From NCBI RefSeq assembly GCF_014647055.1, contig NZ_BMOL01000009.1:62001-126000 (forward strand): 64,000 bases of DNA, given 5' to 3'. Positions 1 to 10,708 of the stretch are shown here, in pieces; within the stretch, counting starts at the first letter, position 1, and each line of letters starts with the position of its first letter. Under the pieces are notes generated by a model, which had not been told where the DNA came from, made no database searches, and saw only the letters and a program-made list of their open reading frames with translations. The position numbers and the translations under genes are program-made. This DNA comes from Deinococcus aerolatus (GTDB lineage: Bacteria > Deinococcota > Deinococci > Deinococcales > Deinococcaceae).

Positions 1-584
1 TGGTGGTCAACAGCGCGTTTGCGGGGCGCTCGTTCCTGCGAACCGCCATGCTGATTCCCTGGGCCATTCCCACGGTGGTCTCGGCGCAGATGTGGGCCTA
101 CATGTACAACGACTCCTTCGGGCTGATCGGGCAGGGGCTGCTGGGCGGGCAGGCGCTGCTGGCCGATCCGTCCAAGGCCATCTGGGCGCTGATCGCGGTG
201 GACGTGTGGAAAACCACCTCCTTTATGGCGCTGCTGATTCTGGCCGGGTTGCAGAGCCTGCCGGGTGACATGTACGAGGCCGCCGACATGGACGGCGCGA
301 GCAAGTGGACGCAGTTCTGGCGCATGACCCTGCCTCTGCTGCGGCCCGCGCTGCTGGTGGCCCTGGTGTTCCGCAGCCTGGACGCCCTGCGGGTGTTCGA
401 CATCATGTACGTGATGCTGGGGGCCAACGTGGCGGCCAGCACCAGCATGACCGGCTACGCCCGCCAGCAGCTGATCGACAATCAGCTGCTGGGCACCGGC
501 AGCGCCGTTTCCGTGGCGATCTTTATCATCATCATGACGATTGTGGTCATCTACGTGACCGCCTTCCGCGTGAAGTTCGACTAG
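1..584 (+). CDS. Sugar ABC transporter permease (MalF-like), 5' truncated by window edge
   Basis: This is the C-terminal part (about 193 residues) of an inner-membrane permease of a carbohydrate ABC importer; the real start lies upstream of the window. Hydrophobic segments are evident (for example [16 protein letters not shown] and [18 protein letters not shown]). The EAA cytoplasmic loop that docks on the ATPase is seen as [21 protein letters not shown]. Eleven bases separate its TAG from the next permease gene, so the two are one operon and would form the heterodimeric channel. No ATPase or binding protein is visible here, so the substrate is inferred only as a sugar from family membership. 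Confidence 0.9.
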   Translation, partial: VVNSAFAGRSFLRTAMLIPWAIPTVVSAQMWAYMYNDSFGLIGQGLLGGQALLADPSKAIWALIAVDVWKTTSFMALLILAGLQSLPGDMYEAADMDGASKWTQFWRMTLPLLRPALLVALVFRSLDALRVFDIMYVMLGANVAASTSMTGYARQQLIDNQLLGTGSAVSVAIFIIIMTIVVIYVTAFRVKFD

Positions 585-595
585 GGGGTCTGGAC

Positions 596-1447
596 ATGAA
601 CCTGAAACGCACCAATCCCAGCATGTACTACCTCCAGCGGACGCTGTTCTACCTGCTGGTCCTGGTCATTACCGCGTACCTGCTGTTTCCCTTCGCGTGG
701 GCGGTGCTGACCAGCTTCCGTCGGGCGACCGACCTGTTCCTGCCGCCGCTTCAATTTATGACCGCCCCCACCACCCTCGACAACTACACGCAGGTGTTCG
801 GCAACCCCAGCTTCCGGCGCGGATTGCTGTTCAGCACCATTGTCGCAGTGGGAGCGGTGGCCGTCAGCCTGCTGTTCGGCTCGTTTGCCGCCTACGCGCT
901 GGGCCGGTTCCGCTTCAAGGGCAAACAGTTCATCATGTACATCATTCTGGCCGTCAGCGTGTTTCCGCAGATCGCCGTGCTGGGCGGGCTGTTCACGCTG
1001 ATCACCCGCTTTCGCCTGTTCGACAACCCGCTGGGCCTGATGGTCTCGTACCTGATCTTCACCATTCCGTTCACGGTCTGGGTGCTGACCTCCTTCGTGC
1101 GCGACATTCCCGGCGAGCTGGAGGAGGCGGCGCTGGTCGACGGGGCCAGCCCGCTACAGACGCTGTTCAAGGTGCTGTTCCCGGTGATGATGCCCGCGCT
1201 GGTCACCACCGGCCTGCTGGCCTTTATCAACGCCTGGAACGAGTACCTGTTCGCGCTGACCTTCATGAGCACCAACCGCACCGTGCCGGTGGTCATCGCC
1301 AACTACTCGGGCGCGTCGCAGTTTGACCAGCCGTGGGGGCCGATCATGGCCGCCAGCATTGTGGTGACCATTCCGCTGATCACCCTGGTCCTGATCTTCC
1401 AGCGCAATATCGTGTCCGGCCTGACGGCGGGGGCAGTCAAGGGCTAA
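596..1447 (+). CDS. Sugar ABC transporter permease (MalG-like)
   Basis: A 283-residue inner-membrane permease, the partner of the truncated permease upstream. ATG at 596 follows GGGGGTCTGG, which contains a plausible ribosome site. An N-terminal membrane segment near residues 16-36 is followed by a periplasmic stretch and five further hydrophobic segments. The EAA motif is [20 protein letters not shown] near residue 180. Length and layout match the MalG/carbohydrate permease family. It is the last gene of its operon, with a strong hairpin just downstream. The sugar transported cannot be told from this sequence. Confidence 0.93.
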   Translation: MNLKRTNPSMYYLQRTLFYLLVLVITAYLLFPFAWAVLTSFRRATDLFLPPLQFMTAPTTLDNYTQVFGNPSFRRGLLFSTIVAVGAVAVSLLFGSFAAYALGRFRFKGKQFIMYIILAVSVFPQIAVLGGLFTLITRFRLFDNPLGLMVSYLIFTIPFTVWVLTSFVRDIPGELEEAALVDGASPLQTLFKVLFPVMMPALVTTGLLAFINAWNEYLFALTFMSTNRTVPVVIANYSGASQFDQPWGPIMAASIVVTIPLITLVLIFQRNIVSGLTAGAVKG

Positions 1448-1463
1448 CGTACTGGACCGTCCA

Positions 1464-1497
1464 GGGCCGCCTCTCCGAGACACTGGAGAGGCGGCCC
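1464..1497 (+). terminator. Hairpin terminator after sugar permease operon
   Basis: A perfect 13-bp inverted repeat (GGGCCGCCTCTCC / GGAGAGGCGGCCC) with an 8-nt loop starts 16 bases after the permease stop. The T-tract is weak (GTCTGTTCTGG). It lies between convergent genes and may act in both directions. Confidence 0.7.
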
Positions 1498-1521
1498 GTC
1501 TGTTCTGGGCTGGCCCCCGGC

Positions 1522-1941
1522 TCAGTTCAGCGGTCTGGTCCGCTCCCAGCCCACGCCCGCGTAGGTGTCGGCCACGTCGCACAGCATCTGGCGGGCCAGG
1601 GTGAACAGCTCGTCCTCGCCGGTCTGCTCCAGGCGGAAGGTGCCGCCCTCGCCGTACTCGCCCTGAAACGCCCCGCCCACGCGGCGCACCCGCACCAGTA
1701 CCTCACACAGCCCCAGCCGCAGCCAGGCGGCGTGAAAGCCCCCGGTGGGCACGGGGCGCAGGCGGTTGGCCGGGTCGGTGGTGAAATCCAGCGTGACATT
1801 GTTGAGGGGCAATCCCGGTCCACTGGCCGCCCGCAGGGCGTGATACAGCGCGTTGATGAACGCCTCACAGGCCCGTTCCTCGGCCTGCCGCTCGTGGGCA
1901 TGGCGGCGAATGGCCGCCTGAAGCTCGTCAAATTCACTCAT
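1522..1941 (-). CDS. Hypothetical protein, 139 aa
   Basis: No recognised family. The frame was chosen over an overlapping minus-strand frame because its residue composition is protein-like, with a regular acidic/hydrophobic pattern ([20 protein letters not shown]) and no strings of Arg/Pro. No signal peptide or membrane segment is present, so it is predicted to be cytoplasmic. It is divergent from the glycosyltransferase-like gene at 2026, with 84 bp between them. Function is unknown. Confidence 0.65.
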   Translation of the reverse strand: MSEFDELQAAIRRHAHERQAEERACEAFINALYHALRAASGPGLPLNNVTLDFTTDPANRLRPVPTGGFHAAWLRLGLCEVLVRVRRVGGAFQGEYGEGGTFRLEQTGEDELFTLARQMLCDVADTYAGVGWERTRPLN

Positions 1942-2025
1942 GGCAGGTCACTCGCGGCGGGCATGTCGGCTCTATTCGTACCATGCCCGCTTGGAGTGCA
2001 GGGCCGGGCCACCGGCACCGGCGGT

Positions 2026-3258
2026 ATGCTGCGGCGCGTGATTCCTTCCACGGCGCCCGTTCTGTTCGTTTCCAACGGCACGGCGGAAGACCTGATCGGG
2101 GCGCGGCTGGCAGGCCTCCTGACACGCCGCGTGCGGTACAGCCCGCTGGTGGGCGAGGGCCGGGCTTACGCGGCCCTTTCCGACGCAACGCGGGTGGGCC
2201 GGGTTCTGCGGCTGCCCAGCGGGGGGTTTCCCTTTGGCAGCCTGGACAACCTGCGCGCCGACCTGCGGGCCGGATTAGTCGGCGAGTCGCTGGGGCAGTG
2301 GACTGATGCCACGCGCGGGGCCAGTGAGACGGGCACCGTCGTTGTTGTGGGCGACGCCTACGCGCTGATGGTGGGAACGGTGGCGGCCAGAATGAGGCGC
2401 CTGCCACTGGTTCATGTTCAGCCGCTGCTGAGCGCGCACTACCTGGACGGCCTGGGTCTGCGCGGGGCGCTGCGGGAACTGAACGCGCTGGGGGCCAACC
2501 GGCCCATGCCCTACGAGTTGCGGCTGGCACGTGGGGCCGACGCTGTGTTCGTGCGCGACGCCGCCACTGAACGGTACTACCGCCAGCGCGGCGTTGCGGC
2601 CCGCTTTGCCGGAAGCTTCGCCATGGACGTGCTGTCCGTCCCGGAGCGAGACCTGCGGCTCCCGGCAGGCCGCCCGGTCCTGGCCCTGCTGCCCGGCTCG
2701 CGGGACGACCACCGCGAGAGCCTGCCCCTGATGCTCAGGGCCGCCGCCCTGCTGCCGGAGGTCACGCCGGTGGTGGCGTGGCCGCACATCTGGGATGCGG
2801 TGACGTTGCCCGGCGGCTGGACGCTGGAGCATCACGGCGATGCGGAGGCGATGGCCAGGGGTGAGGGCACAAGCGTGACCCTGGTGCGCCGGGCGTTCGG
2901 CGCGGTGGCGCGGGCGGCGGACATCGCCATCGGCACCTCGGGCACGGCAAATGAGCAGCTGGCGGGACTGGGGGTGCCGGTTATCAGCTTTGCCACGCGC
3001 GGCCCGCAGTACACCGCCGGATTTGCGCGGCGGCAGGGGCGGTTGCTGGGCGCGTCACTCAGCGTGGTGGGCGCATCCGCACCCGAACTGGCCGCACAGG
3101 TCCGGGCCCTGCTGGGCGACCCTTCACGGCAGGCGCGGGCGGCGCTGGCCGGACTGACCAGAATCGGCCCGGCGGGCGCCCTGCCCGTGATCGCGGCTGA
3201 GATTGAACGGCTGGCCCTGTCCCCCCTGGCCCCGCACAGCAAAGGCACCCGGCGCTGA
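2026..3258 (+). CDS. Lipid-A-disaccharide synthase-related protein
   Basis: A 410-residue soluble glycosyltransferase-like protein. The N-terminus [18 protein letters not shown] and the C-terminal [18 protein letters not shown] match the LpxB-related family found in Cyanobacteria and Deinococcus-Thermus, organisms that mostly lack classical lipid A. It presumably transfers a sugar from a nucleotide donor in envelope glycolipid synthesis, but the substrate is unknown. ATG at 2026 is used; an in-frame GTG at 2038, just before the conserved region, is an equally good start. A hairpin follows the stop. Confidence 0.8.
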   Translation: MLRRVIPSTAPVLFVSNGTAEDLIGARLAGLLTRRVRYSPLVGEGRAYAALSDATRVGRVLRLPSGGFPFGSLDNLRADLRAGLVGESLGQWTDATRGASETGTVVVVGDAYALMVGTVAARMRRLPLVHVQPLLSAHYLDGLGLRGALRELNALGANRPMPYELRLARGADAVFVRDAATERYYRQRGVAARFAGSFAMDVLSVPERDLRLPAGRPVLALLPGSRDDHRESLPLMLRAAALLPEVTPVVAWPHIWDAVTLPGGWTLEHHGDAEAMARGEGTSVTLVRRAFGAVARAADIAIGTSGTANEQLAGLGVPVISFATRGPQYTAGFARRQGRLLGASLSVVGASAPELAAQVRALLGDPSRQARAALAGLTRIGPAGALPVIAAEIERLALSPLAPHSKGTRR

Positions 3259-3271
3259 GGCCAGGTGCCTT
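3242..3271. terminator. Bidirectional hairpin between convergent genes
   Basis: AAGGCACC at 3242-3249 pairs with GGTGCCTT at 3264-3271, with an inner GGC/GCC pairing. It sits across the stop codon of the plus-strand gene and 25 bases before the end of the minus-strand gene. Confidence 0.5.
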
Positions 3272-3295
3272 GAAACAACGTGCCAGGAGGTCAGC

Positions 3296-3556
3296 TCAGG
3301 GCGTCGTTTTCTCATCGGTGTCCCCCATGTTGGTGCTGGGGGGATCGCTGCCGTCCATGGTCTGGGCCACAGCCACATCCTGCTTGTCCATGCCGCGCTC
3401 CCTGAATTCCCCGGCTTCACGGCTCTCGGCCTCCACCTCGGCTTCCAGCTCCTCGCGCTCGTCAACGTGGCCCATGAACTGCAACTCCACGTTGGTGGGT
3501 TCGTGTTTCTCGTCGGCAGCAGCCCTGGGATCACGGCGGTCATCATTCTGGGTCAT
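3296..3556 (-). CDS. Small acidic hypothetical protein, 86 aa
   Basis: A highly charged, hydrophilic 86-residue protein with a Glu/Arg-rich central helix-like stretch (VDEREELEAEVEAESREA) and a polar, probably disordered C-terminus. There are no cysteines and no membrane segment. The start is supported by a -10-like TAGCGT at 3563-3568, six bases before the ATG, which suggests a leaderless mRNA. No family is recognised; the composition resembles small stress-related proteins, but that is only an impression. Confidence 0.6.
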   Translation of the reverse strand: MTQNDDRRDPRAAADEKHEPTNVELQFMGHVDEREELEAEVEAESREAGEFRERGMDKQDVAVAQTMDGSDPPSTNMGDTDEKTTP

Positions 3557-3645
3557 GCGTCTACGCTACCAAGCCGGGAAATGCGCGGTCTGAGCGCTTC
3601 CTTCATCTGGCTTCACGGCAGGCCCACGCCTGTGCAGCCAGAACT

Positions 3646-4767
3646 CTACCCGCCCAGCCGCAGCACGCTCTGGTTGCCGCGCAGCACGAACACCAGGATG
3701 CCCGCCCCGGCCAGCACCCCGGCCTGCCGCTCCAGATTCCTGACCGCGTCGGGGGCCGCCACCCACTGGCGGCGCGGCTTCTCGCCGGGTTCCAGGTAAA
3801 AGCCCTCGGGCATGGCGACGATGGCGACCCGGCTGGCGGTGGCCCGCGCCCGCATGGCCCCGGTGATCAGTGCGGGCGCCGGGCTCGCGCTCAGGATAAT
3901 CAGGTTGCCGCCGGAGCGTGTGGGCGGAATCACCGGCGGCGCCGGGTCCGGCTGCAGCTGAGCCAGCCGCAGCAGGGCGGCGTGCAGGGCCTCGGCGTGG
4001 CGGCCTGCGGGCGTCGCCCCCGCGTTGGTGGCCACCGAGACGGGAAGGCCCAGGGCCAGCGCCTCCTGCACCAGACTGGCGGCCAGCCGCACCGCGCTCT
4101 CGGCAAAGACCTCTCCGCCGCTGCTGACATCCAGATACACGGTCACGCTGCTGGCCGCCGTGCGCTCCGGCTCGCGGACCGACAGGGTGCCGGTGCGGGC
4201 GCTGGAGCGCCAGTGGATGCGGCCCGGCGGATCACCGGAGGCGTATCCGCGCACGCTGCGCAGGCTGATGGGATCTTCCAGCCCCAGGCGGCGGCTCAGC
4301 CCGCCCTCGCTCAGCAGGGGACGCAGCAGGTCCGGCAGGCGCAGGCCGTGGGGCGTGGGAAAGACGTCCAGGCGCTGAACCGCCGGAATGGACACGCTGT
4401 GCCAGAACAGGCCCAGCGGATCGGCCCAGTGCAGCGTCGCGCCCGGCCACAGGTACACACCCCGGCTGTTGAGGGTCAGGCGGGTGGCCACGTCAAGGTG
4501 CTGGATGCCCAGCATCTCGCCGGACAGGCGCAGGGGCGCGTCTGGCACCACCGTGCGCGGCGTGGGGTCCTCGATCAGGTAGCGCACCGGCAGCCGGCTG
4601 TGCAGGGCCACCCGCAGCGTCAGCAGCAGGCGGGTGCCCTGAAAACCATTGTGCGGCAGCTCCCGCGAAAACGACACCTGCGGCGGCATGCGGTAGGCCC
4701 ACCACAACAACGCCGCCAGCAGACCAACTGCGCCCAGCCACAGCAGCGCGGCCAGCAGGAGGCTCAC
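3646..4767 (-). CDS. DUF58 domain-containing protein
   Basis: A 373-residue protein that starts with one or two membrane segments (residues 1-25, LLLAALLWLGAVGLLAALLWW). It then has a beta-rich region and the DUF58 core; RSVRGYASGDPPGRIHWRSS is the family signature, followed by a VWA-like fold (VTVYLDVSSGG). DUF58 proteins are usual partners of MoxR AAA ATPases, thought to act as envelope-linked chaperones or assembly factors. Its ATG overlaps the MoxR stop by 4 bp (ATGA), so the two are translationally coupled. It is the last gene of the operon. Confidence 0.9.
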   Translation of the reverse strand: MSLLLAALLWLGAVGLLAALLWWAYRMPPQVSFSRELPHNGFQGTRLLLTLRVALHSRLPVRYLIEDPTPRTVVPDAPLRLSGEMLGIQHLDVATRLTLNSRGVYLWPGATLHWADPLGLFWHSVSIPAVQRLDVFPTPHGLRLPDLLRPLLSEGGLSRRLGLEDPISLRSVRGYASGDPPGRIHWRSSARTGTLSVREPERTAASSVTVYLDVSSGGEVFAESAVRLAASLVQEALALGLPVSVATNAGATPAGRHAEALHAALLRLAQLQPDPAPPVIPPTRSGGNLIILSASPAPALITGAMRARATASRVAIVAMPEGFYLEPGEKPRRQWVAAPDAVRNLERQAGVLAGAGILVFVLRGNQSVLRLGG

Positions 4768-5747
4768 CGGGCGGCGGCGGTCTCGGGCGGCCGGGGGACG
4801 GTCTCCACCGGAACCGGCTCGGACCGCAGCACCTCGCGCACGACTTCCTCAGCGGGCAGACCCTGCAAACGGGCCTCGATGTTGAGGCTCAGGCGGTGGG
4901 CCAGCACACCTGGCGCGGCACGCTGCACGTCGTCCGGAATCACGAACCCGCGGCCTTCCATCCATGCCAGCGCCTGTGCCACGCCCTGCAACGCCAGACT
5001 GGCCCGTGGGCTGCCGCCCAGGGTTACGGCGGAATGCGAGCGCGTGCGGGCCGAGAGCGCCGCCACGTAGCGCCGCAGGTCCTCGGAGACGTGCACCGTC
5101 TGAACCTCCCGGCGGGCCGCCAGCAACTCGGCAGGCGCGGCCACCGGCTCCAACGCGTGGATCGGGTGCTGGCCCTGCAGGCGCGAGAGCATCCGCACCT
5201 CCTCGTCCAGCGTGGGGTAACCCACCGACAGGCGCAACAAGAAGCGGTCCAGCTGCGCCTCGGGCAGCCGATAGGTGCCCTCGTTTTCAATGGGATTCTG
5301 GGTGGCGATCACCACGAAGGGCTGCTCCAGGGTGTGGGTCACGCCGGACTCGGTTACCTGCCCCTCCCCCATCGCCTCCAGCAGCGCGGACTGCGTCTTG
5401 GGGGTGGCGCGGTTGATCTCGTCGGCCAGCAACACGCCGGTAAAGATCGGCCCCGGCACGAACTCGAAGGTGCCGCTGGCGGGGCGGTACACGCTGACGC
5501 CGGTCACGTCGCCCGGCAGCAGATCGGGGGTGAACTGCACGCGGGTAAAGGTCAGGCCCAGGCTGACGGCCAGGGCGCGGGCCAGCATGGTCTTGCCGGT
5601 GCCGGGGGCGTCTTCCAGCAGCACGTGGCCGCCGGCCAGCACGCCGGCCAGGGCCAGGCCCGTGACCTCGGTCTTACCCACCAGCACACGGGCTACGTTG
5701 TCCAGAATCGAGCGGGCGAATGGCTGGAAGATGGGTGAATCGGTCAT
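4764..5747 (-). CDS. MoxR family AAA+ ATPase
   Basis: A 327-residue AAA+ ATPase. Walker A is GVLAGGHVLLEDAPGTGKTM, Walker B is VLLADEINRATPKTQSALLE, and sensor 1 is VVIATQNPIENEGTYRLPEA. Length and motifs are those of the MoxR class, which remodels or activates partner proteins using ATP. It overlaps the DUF4129 gene upstream and the DUF58 gene downstream by 4 bp each, the classical MoxR-DUF58-DUF4129 cluster. The target protein is unknown. Confidence 0.95.
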   Translation of the reverse strand: MTDSPIFQPFARSILDNVARVLVGKTEVTGLALAGVLAGGHVLLEDAPGTGKTMLARALAVSLGLTFTRVQFTPDLLPGDVTGVSVYRPASGTFEFVPGPIFTGVLLADEINRATPKTQSALLEAMGEGQVTESGVTHTLEQPFVVIATQNPIENEGTYRLPEAQLDRFLLRLSVGYPTLDEEVRMLSRLQGQHPIHALEPVAAPAELLAARREVQTVHVSEDLRRYVAALSARTRSHSAVTLGGSPRASLALQGVAQALAWMEGRGFVIPDDVQRAAPGVLAHRLSLNIEARLQGLPAEEVVREVLRSEPVPVETVPRPPETAAAR

Positions 5748-7220
5748 GGGTTGTCCTCGTGGTCAGAAGTGGAGTCGTCGTCAGGATCGTGGGGAGGCGG
5801 CAAGGCAGGCAGCGCCCTGGCCAGCTCGCGCGCCGCCGCCTCGGCCCCCTCGGCGTCCTCATCGGTGACGCGCCCGCCGTAGCGGACCGGGGCGTAGGCA
5901 CGGGTCAGGGTGTCCAGCGGCCCGGCCAGCGCCGGATCAAAGCCGGACAGCCGCGCCGCGTAGCCCGCCGGGGTCTCTGCCGCCCTGCGGCCACGCCCAT
6001 GCTGGCGCAGGGCCTCCTCGGCCTGCCGGTACGCGAGACGGACGCGGTGCAGCGCCGGCTGGGCCGAGGGGGAGGGGCCGCCCTTCAGCGCCAGCGGGGC
6101 CTCAACCTTCTCCTCCCCTTCCCGGGCCTGCATGACGTTCATCCAGACCAGCAGCGCGGCCAGCGCGAACAACGCAACCAGGCTGAGCCACAGGAGGCCC
6201 TGCACAAAGGCGCTGATGTCGATCTGCCGCCGCCCGGTGATGTTGCTGAGCAGTCCCGCCAGGGCGTTGCCCGCGCCGGAGCCAGCCTGCGCCCCGGCCC
6301 CCGAACTGCCCCCACCACTGCCGGACAGCAGCACGCCCGCCGCCAGCCACAGCGCCCCGGTCAGCAGCAGGCCTGCCACCATCAACAGTTCGATCAGACG
6401 GGGTTTGCCGGTCTCTCTGCGGCGCAGCCGCCACATCAGCCCGCCGCCCGCCAGGAGCAGCAGCAGTCCGCCCAGCAGAATCGCGTCGGTGGGCAGAGCA
6501 ACGTTGCCCAGGCTGAACTGGAACGGCAGCTCCATACCGGGCGTGGCCGGAGCAGACGGCGTCTGTGTGGGGTCGGCGGCGGCGGGCTGGGGGGCGGACG
6601 ACGGCCCCTGGACGGCAGGCGGCGGTGTGGGCCCACCCAGCGCCGCCCAGTCCATCGCCTGACGCGGCAACATGACGCTGAGCAGCAGGACGCCTCCCAA
6701 CGCCGCGCCCGCTGCCCACCACACGCGGGGCACCGGGCGGTGCGGGCGCTGGCCCAGGCGCTCGTCTCGGCCGGCTGTCGCCAGCAGGCCCCCGGCCAGC
6801 GCCAGCAGCAGGCCCGGCTGCGGGGCCAGCAGACCGATCAGCAGCGGCGCCAGCAGCGCCGTCCGGCTACCCCTGAGCCCGTCGCTGATGCGGCTCGCGG
6901 CCCAGTTCAGGGCCAGTCCCACAAAGAACAGCGCCAGGTAATGCAGCGCCAGGCCCCACCAACGCACCGCGCCCCAGGGCCAGCGCCGCCGGGGCCAGGG
7001 CCAGCGCCGCGCCGCCCACAATCAGCAGGCTAAGCAACAGGCGGCCCTCCTCCCAGCGCGGCCAGCGCACCGCCACGGCGAACAGGGCGCACAGCAGCGC
7101 GGTGGCCCACCACGGCAGCCAGCCCGCCGCCGCCAGCGGCAACAGCGCCAGCCCGTAGGCCCGCCACGACACCCGCGAGGGGGCGTCAAGCCAGGGGTCC
7201 TCACGCGGCGCGGCGGTCAA
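5744..7220 (-). CDS. DUF4129 domain membrane protein, interrupted by an apparent frameshift
   Basis: This is the first gene of the MoxR/DUF58 operon. The C-terminal half carries a DUF4129-like cytoplasmic helical domain (RLAYRQAEEALRQHGRGRR) behind several membrane segments. The annotated-looking start at 7021 gives an odd Trp/Arg-rich beginning. The natural N-terminus lies in the next frame, where SWRAYGLALLPLAAAGWLPW and further membrane helices are readable from a TTG at 7220. The two frames join sensibly if one base is removed from the C4 run at 6972-6975, giving LALGAVRWWGLALHYLALFF. The break is either a sequencing error in a homopolymer or a real mutation. Confidence 0.75.
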
Positions 7221-7395
7221 AAGTGGGCCTTGAACATCATCTTGCCTGGAGAATACGCGCCGGGGCGGAAAAAGTTGCCCGGGTTGGGGAGAGCTGGAGG
7301 TCAGGGTGGCAGGCGAAATCCCCTCCACTGCGAAGAGACTGCCACACGCCGGCATCCTGTGGGCAAGTCCACTCAAGCTGCCCCCGCCCCAGCAC

Positions 7396-7430
7396 CACAA
7401 AAACCGCCCCGGACCGGAGTCGGGGGCGGC
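7396..7430 (-). terminator. Intrinsic terminator of rpoD
   Basis: On the minus strand CCGCCCC (7428-7422) pairs with GGGGCGG (7410-7404), followed by TTTTTGTGG. It lies 18-50 bases after the rpoD stop and is a textbook rho-independent terminator. Confidence 0.85.
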
Positions 7431-7447
7431 GCAGAGAGACTTGCGGC

Positions 7448-9136
<1,689 letters not shown>

Positions 9137-9352
9137 GCGGCCTCCTGCGGCAAGAGAATGAAACAATCGGGGGCGGGCGGAATTCGGGCCGTGAGGGAGC
9201 AGGACCAGATGCCGGAACGCGCCAGTCTAGCAAACGCATTTGCGGGCCATCGCCCGCCTGAAAGCAGTCGTCGATTTTACCACGTCTGCGGTGAATCTTC
9301 CAACACGGGAATCAACACAGGGAGTACGTGACGCACGGAGAAAAGGTTCCCA

Positions 9353-10537
9353 TCAGTCCTGAGCGCGTGTGGCAGCCAGCACTTTGAAGCCGTGGGCACG
9401 GGCCAGTTCCCTCACAGGACCGATCTCACCCAGCGCCGCCTCGTACGGCAGGGGCTCGTTGGCCACCAGATACAGCGTGCCGCCCGGCTTCAGGCGGCGC
9501 GAGGCGGCGGCCAGGAACTGCAGGGCCACGTCCAGTACCACGCCGCGCCCGACATGGAAGGGTGGGTTGGTCAGAAGAGTGTCGAACGTGCGCTCACCCA
9601 GCGCCGCATCGACGTCGGAGTGGACCACCTCGCCCTGGAGGCCGTTTGCCTCCAGCGTCATCCGGGAGCTGCGGACGCTTTGTAAGTCGCCGTCGGCCAG
9701 GGTCACAGTTGCGCCACGTTTGGCCGCCCAGGCCCCGATCAAACCTGCACCGCAGCCCAGATCCAGCACACGCTGACCGGCCAGCTCCAGTTCTCCCAGC
9801 GTTTCAAGCAGAAGCGAAGTCGCCCTATCCGCCTTTCCGGCACTGAACACGCCGGGCAGGCCGGTGACCTGCACGCCGAACGCCTCGTAGCCCTCTGCCG
9901 CTGGCATCGGGGGCGTGGGGCCAGGGCGGCGCGTCAGGCGGGCCACGCGCATGCCGCCGTCGCGGGCCACCGTCTCCCCCGTTCCGAAGGCCGCCCCGGC
10001 CGCCCGGACATAGCGGTCAAAACCCTTGTCACGGTCTCCAGCCAGGTACAGCGTGCCGCCGGGCGGCGTCTGCGCGTGTGCCCAGGCCACCTGCGCCAGC
10101 ACATAGGCGTTGCCCCGGTCCCCGGCCAGGGTCAGGGCCACCGTCCGTGCCCGCTCGGGCCAGCGCTCCTGCAAAGTGTCGCCTGGGACCGCGGCCATCA
10201 GCTCGTACCCTGCTGCTTCCAGTACGGTCAGGGCCGCTGCCGAGCCCTCCACCGCCCGCAGGGTCACCCCGGGCAGGCTACCCAGCAGGCCGCCCGCCGC
10301 CGAGAGGTCCAGCACCTCGCCGGAAACGCGGTCCTTGCGCATGGTCTGCGCCAGCAACTCTTGGGCGGCCTCCACACCCGCAAAGCCGCGCACGCCAGGT
10401 TTGGTCAGCGTACTCAGGCCTTCGAGCCGCTGGCCAAGCCTGGCCGGACGCACCGCGAAGTAATCCCCGCCGTCCGCACTTTCCTCACGGACAGGCGGGC
10501 GGGCAATTCTGATTTTCTGCTTTTTGCGGCCAGTCAC
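9353..10537 (-). CDS. Class I SAM-dependent methyltransferase, RsmC/RlmG-like
   Basis: A 394-residue protein with two tandem methyltransferase-like halves. The C-terminal half carries the SAM-binding motif VLDLGCGAGLIGAWAAKRG and the substrate motif LLTNPPFHVG, the NPPF signature of N2-guanine rRNA methyltransferases. The N-terminal half looks like a degenerate copy without these motifs, as in RsmC. It probably methylates a guanine in rRNA, but 16S and 23S targets cannot be separated by eye. The GTG start at 10537 follows AAGGGG. Confidence 0.8.
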   Translation of the reverse strand: MTGRKKQKIRIARPPVREESADGGDYFAVRPARLGQRLEGLSTLTKPGVRGFAGVEAAQELLAQTMRKDRVSGEVLDLSAAGGLLGSLPGVTLRAVEGSAAALTVLEAAGYELMAAVPGDTLQERWPERARTVALTLAGDRGNAYVLAQVAWAHAQTPPGGTLYLAGDRDKGFDRYVRAAGAAFGTGETVARDGGMRVARLTRRPGPTPPMPAAEGYEAFGVQVTGLPGVFSAGKADRATSLLLETLGELELAGQRVLDLGCGAGLIGAWAAKRGATVTLADGDLQSVRSSRMTLEANGLQGEVVHSDVDAALGERTFDTLLTNPPFHVGRGVVLDVALQFLAAASRRLKPGGTLYLVANEPLPYEAALGEIGPVRELARAHGFKVLAATRAQD

Positions 10538-10604
10538 GCCCCTTCATGTATCACATGACGCTCCGGTCTGCGCTCTCCCAAGGGCAACCCAATGCCCCTC
10601 ACAC

Positions 10605-10702
10605 ACGCTGCACAGGTGCGGCCCCCATGCTGGAGAAGCCCAACAATTGAACCTGACCGGGTGAAGTCAGGGAGGCTGCCCCACCGCCGAGTGGGGCTTT
10701 TT
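10605..10702 (+). ncRNA. Candidate structured RNA ending in an intrinsic terminator; degenerate TPP-riboswitch-like
   Basis: Between two minus-strand genes the plus strand ends in a textbook terminator: GCCCCAC (10678-10684) and GTGGGGC (10691-10697), then TTTTT. Ahead of it, conserved blocks of the thiamine-pyrophosphate riboswitch appear in the right order and with near-normal spacing: GGTGC at 10615, GCTGGAGA at 10629 (family GCTGAGA), GAACCTGA at 10649, CCGGGT at 10657 and AGGGAGG at 10669. The P5 stem is about six bases short, so ligand binding is doubtful. No plus-strand gene follows. It could be a relic riboswitch or an independent sRNA. Confidence 0.35.
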
Positions 10703-10708
10703 GTGCCG

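Noticed and set aside
10605..10702. SRP (4.5S) RNA as identity of the plus-strand RNA
   Set aside because: The required GGAA tetraloop and AGCAGC internal-loop motif are absent on both strands.
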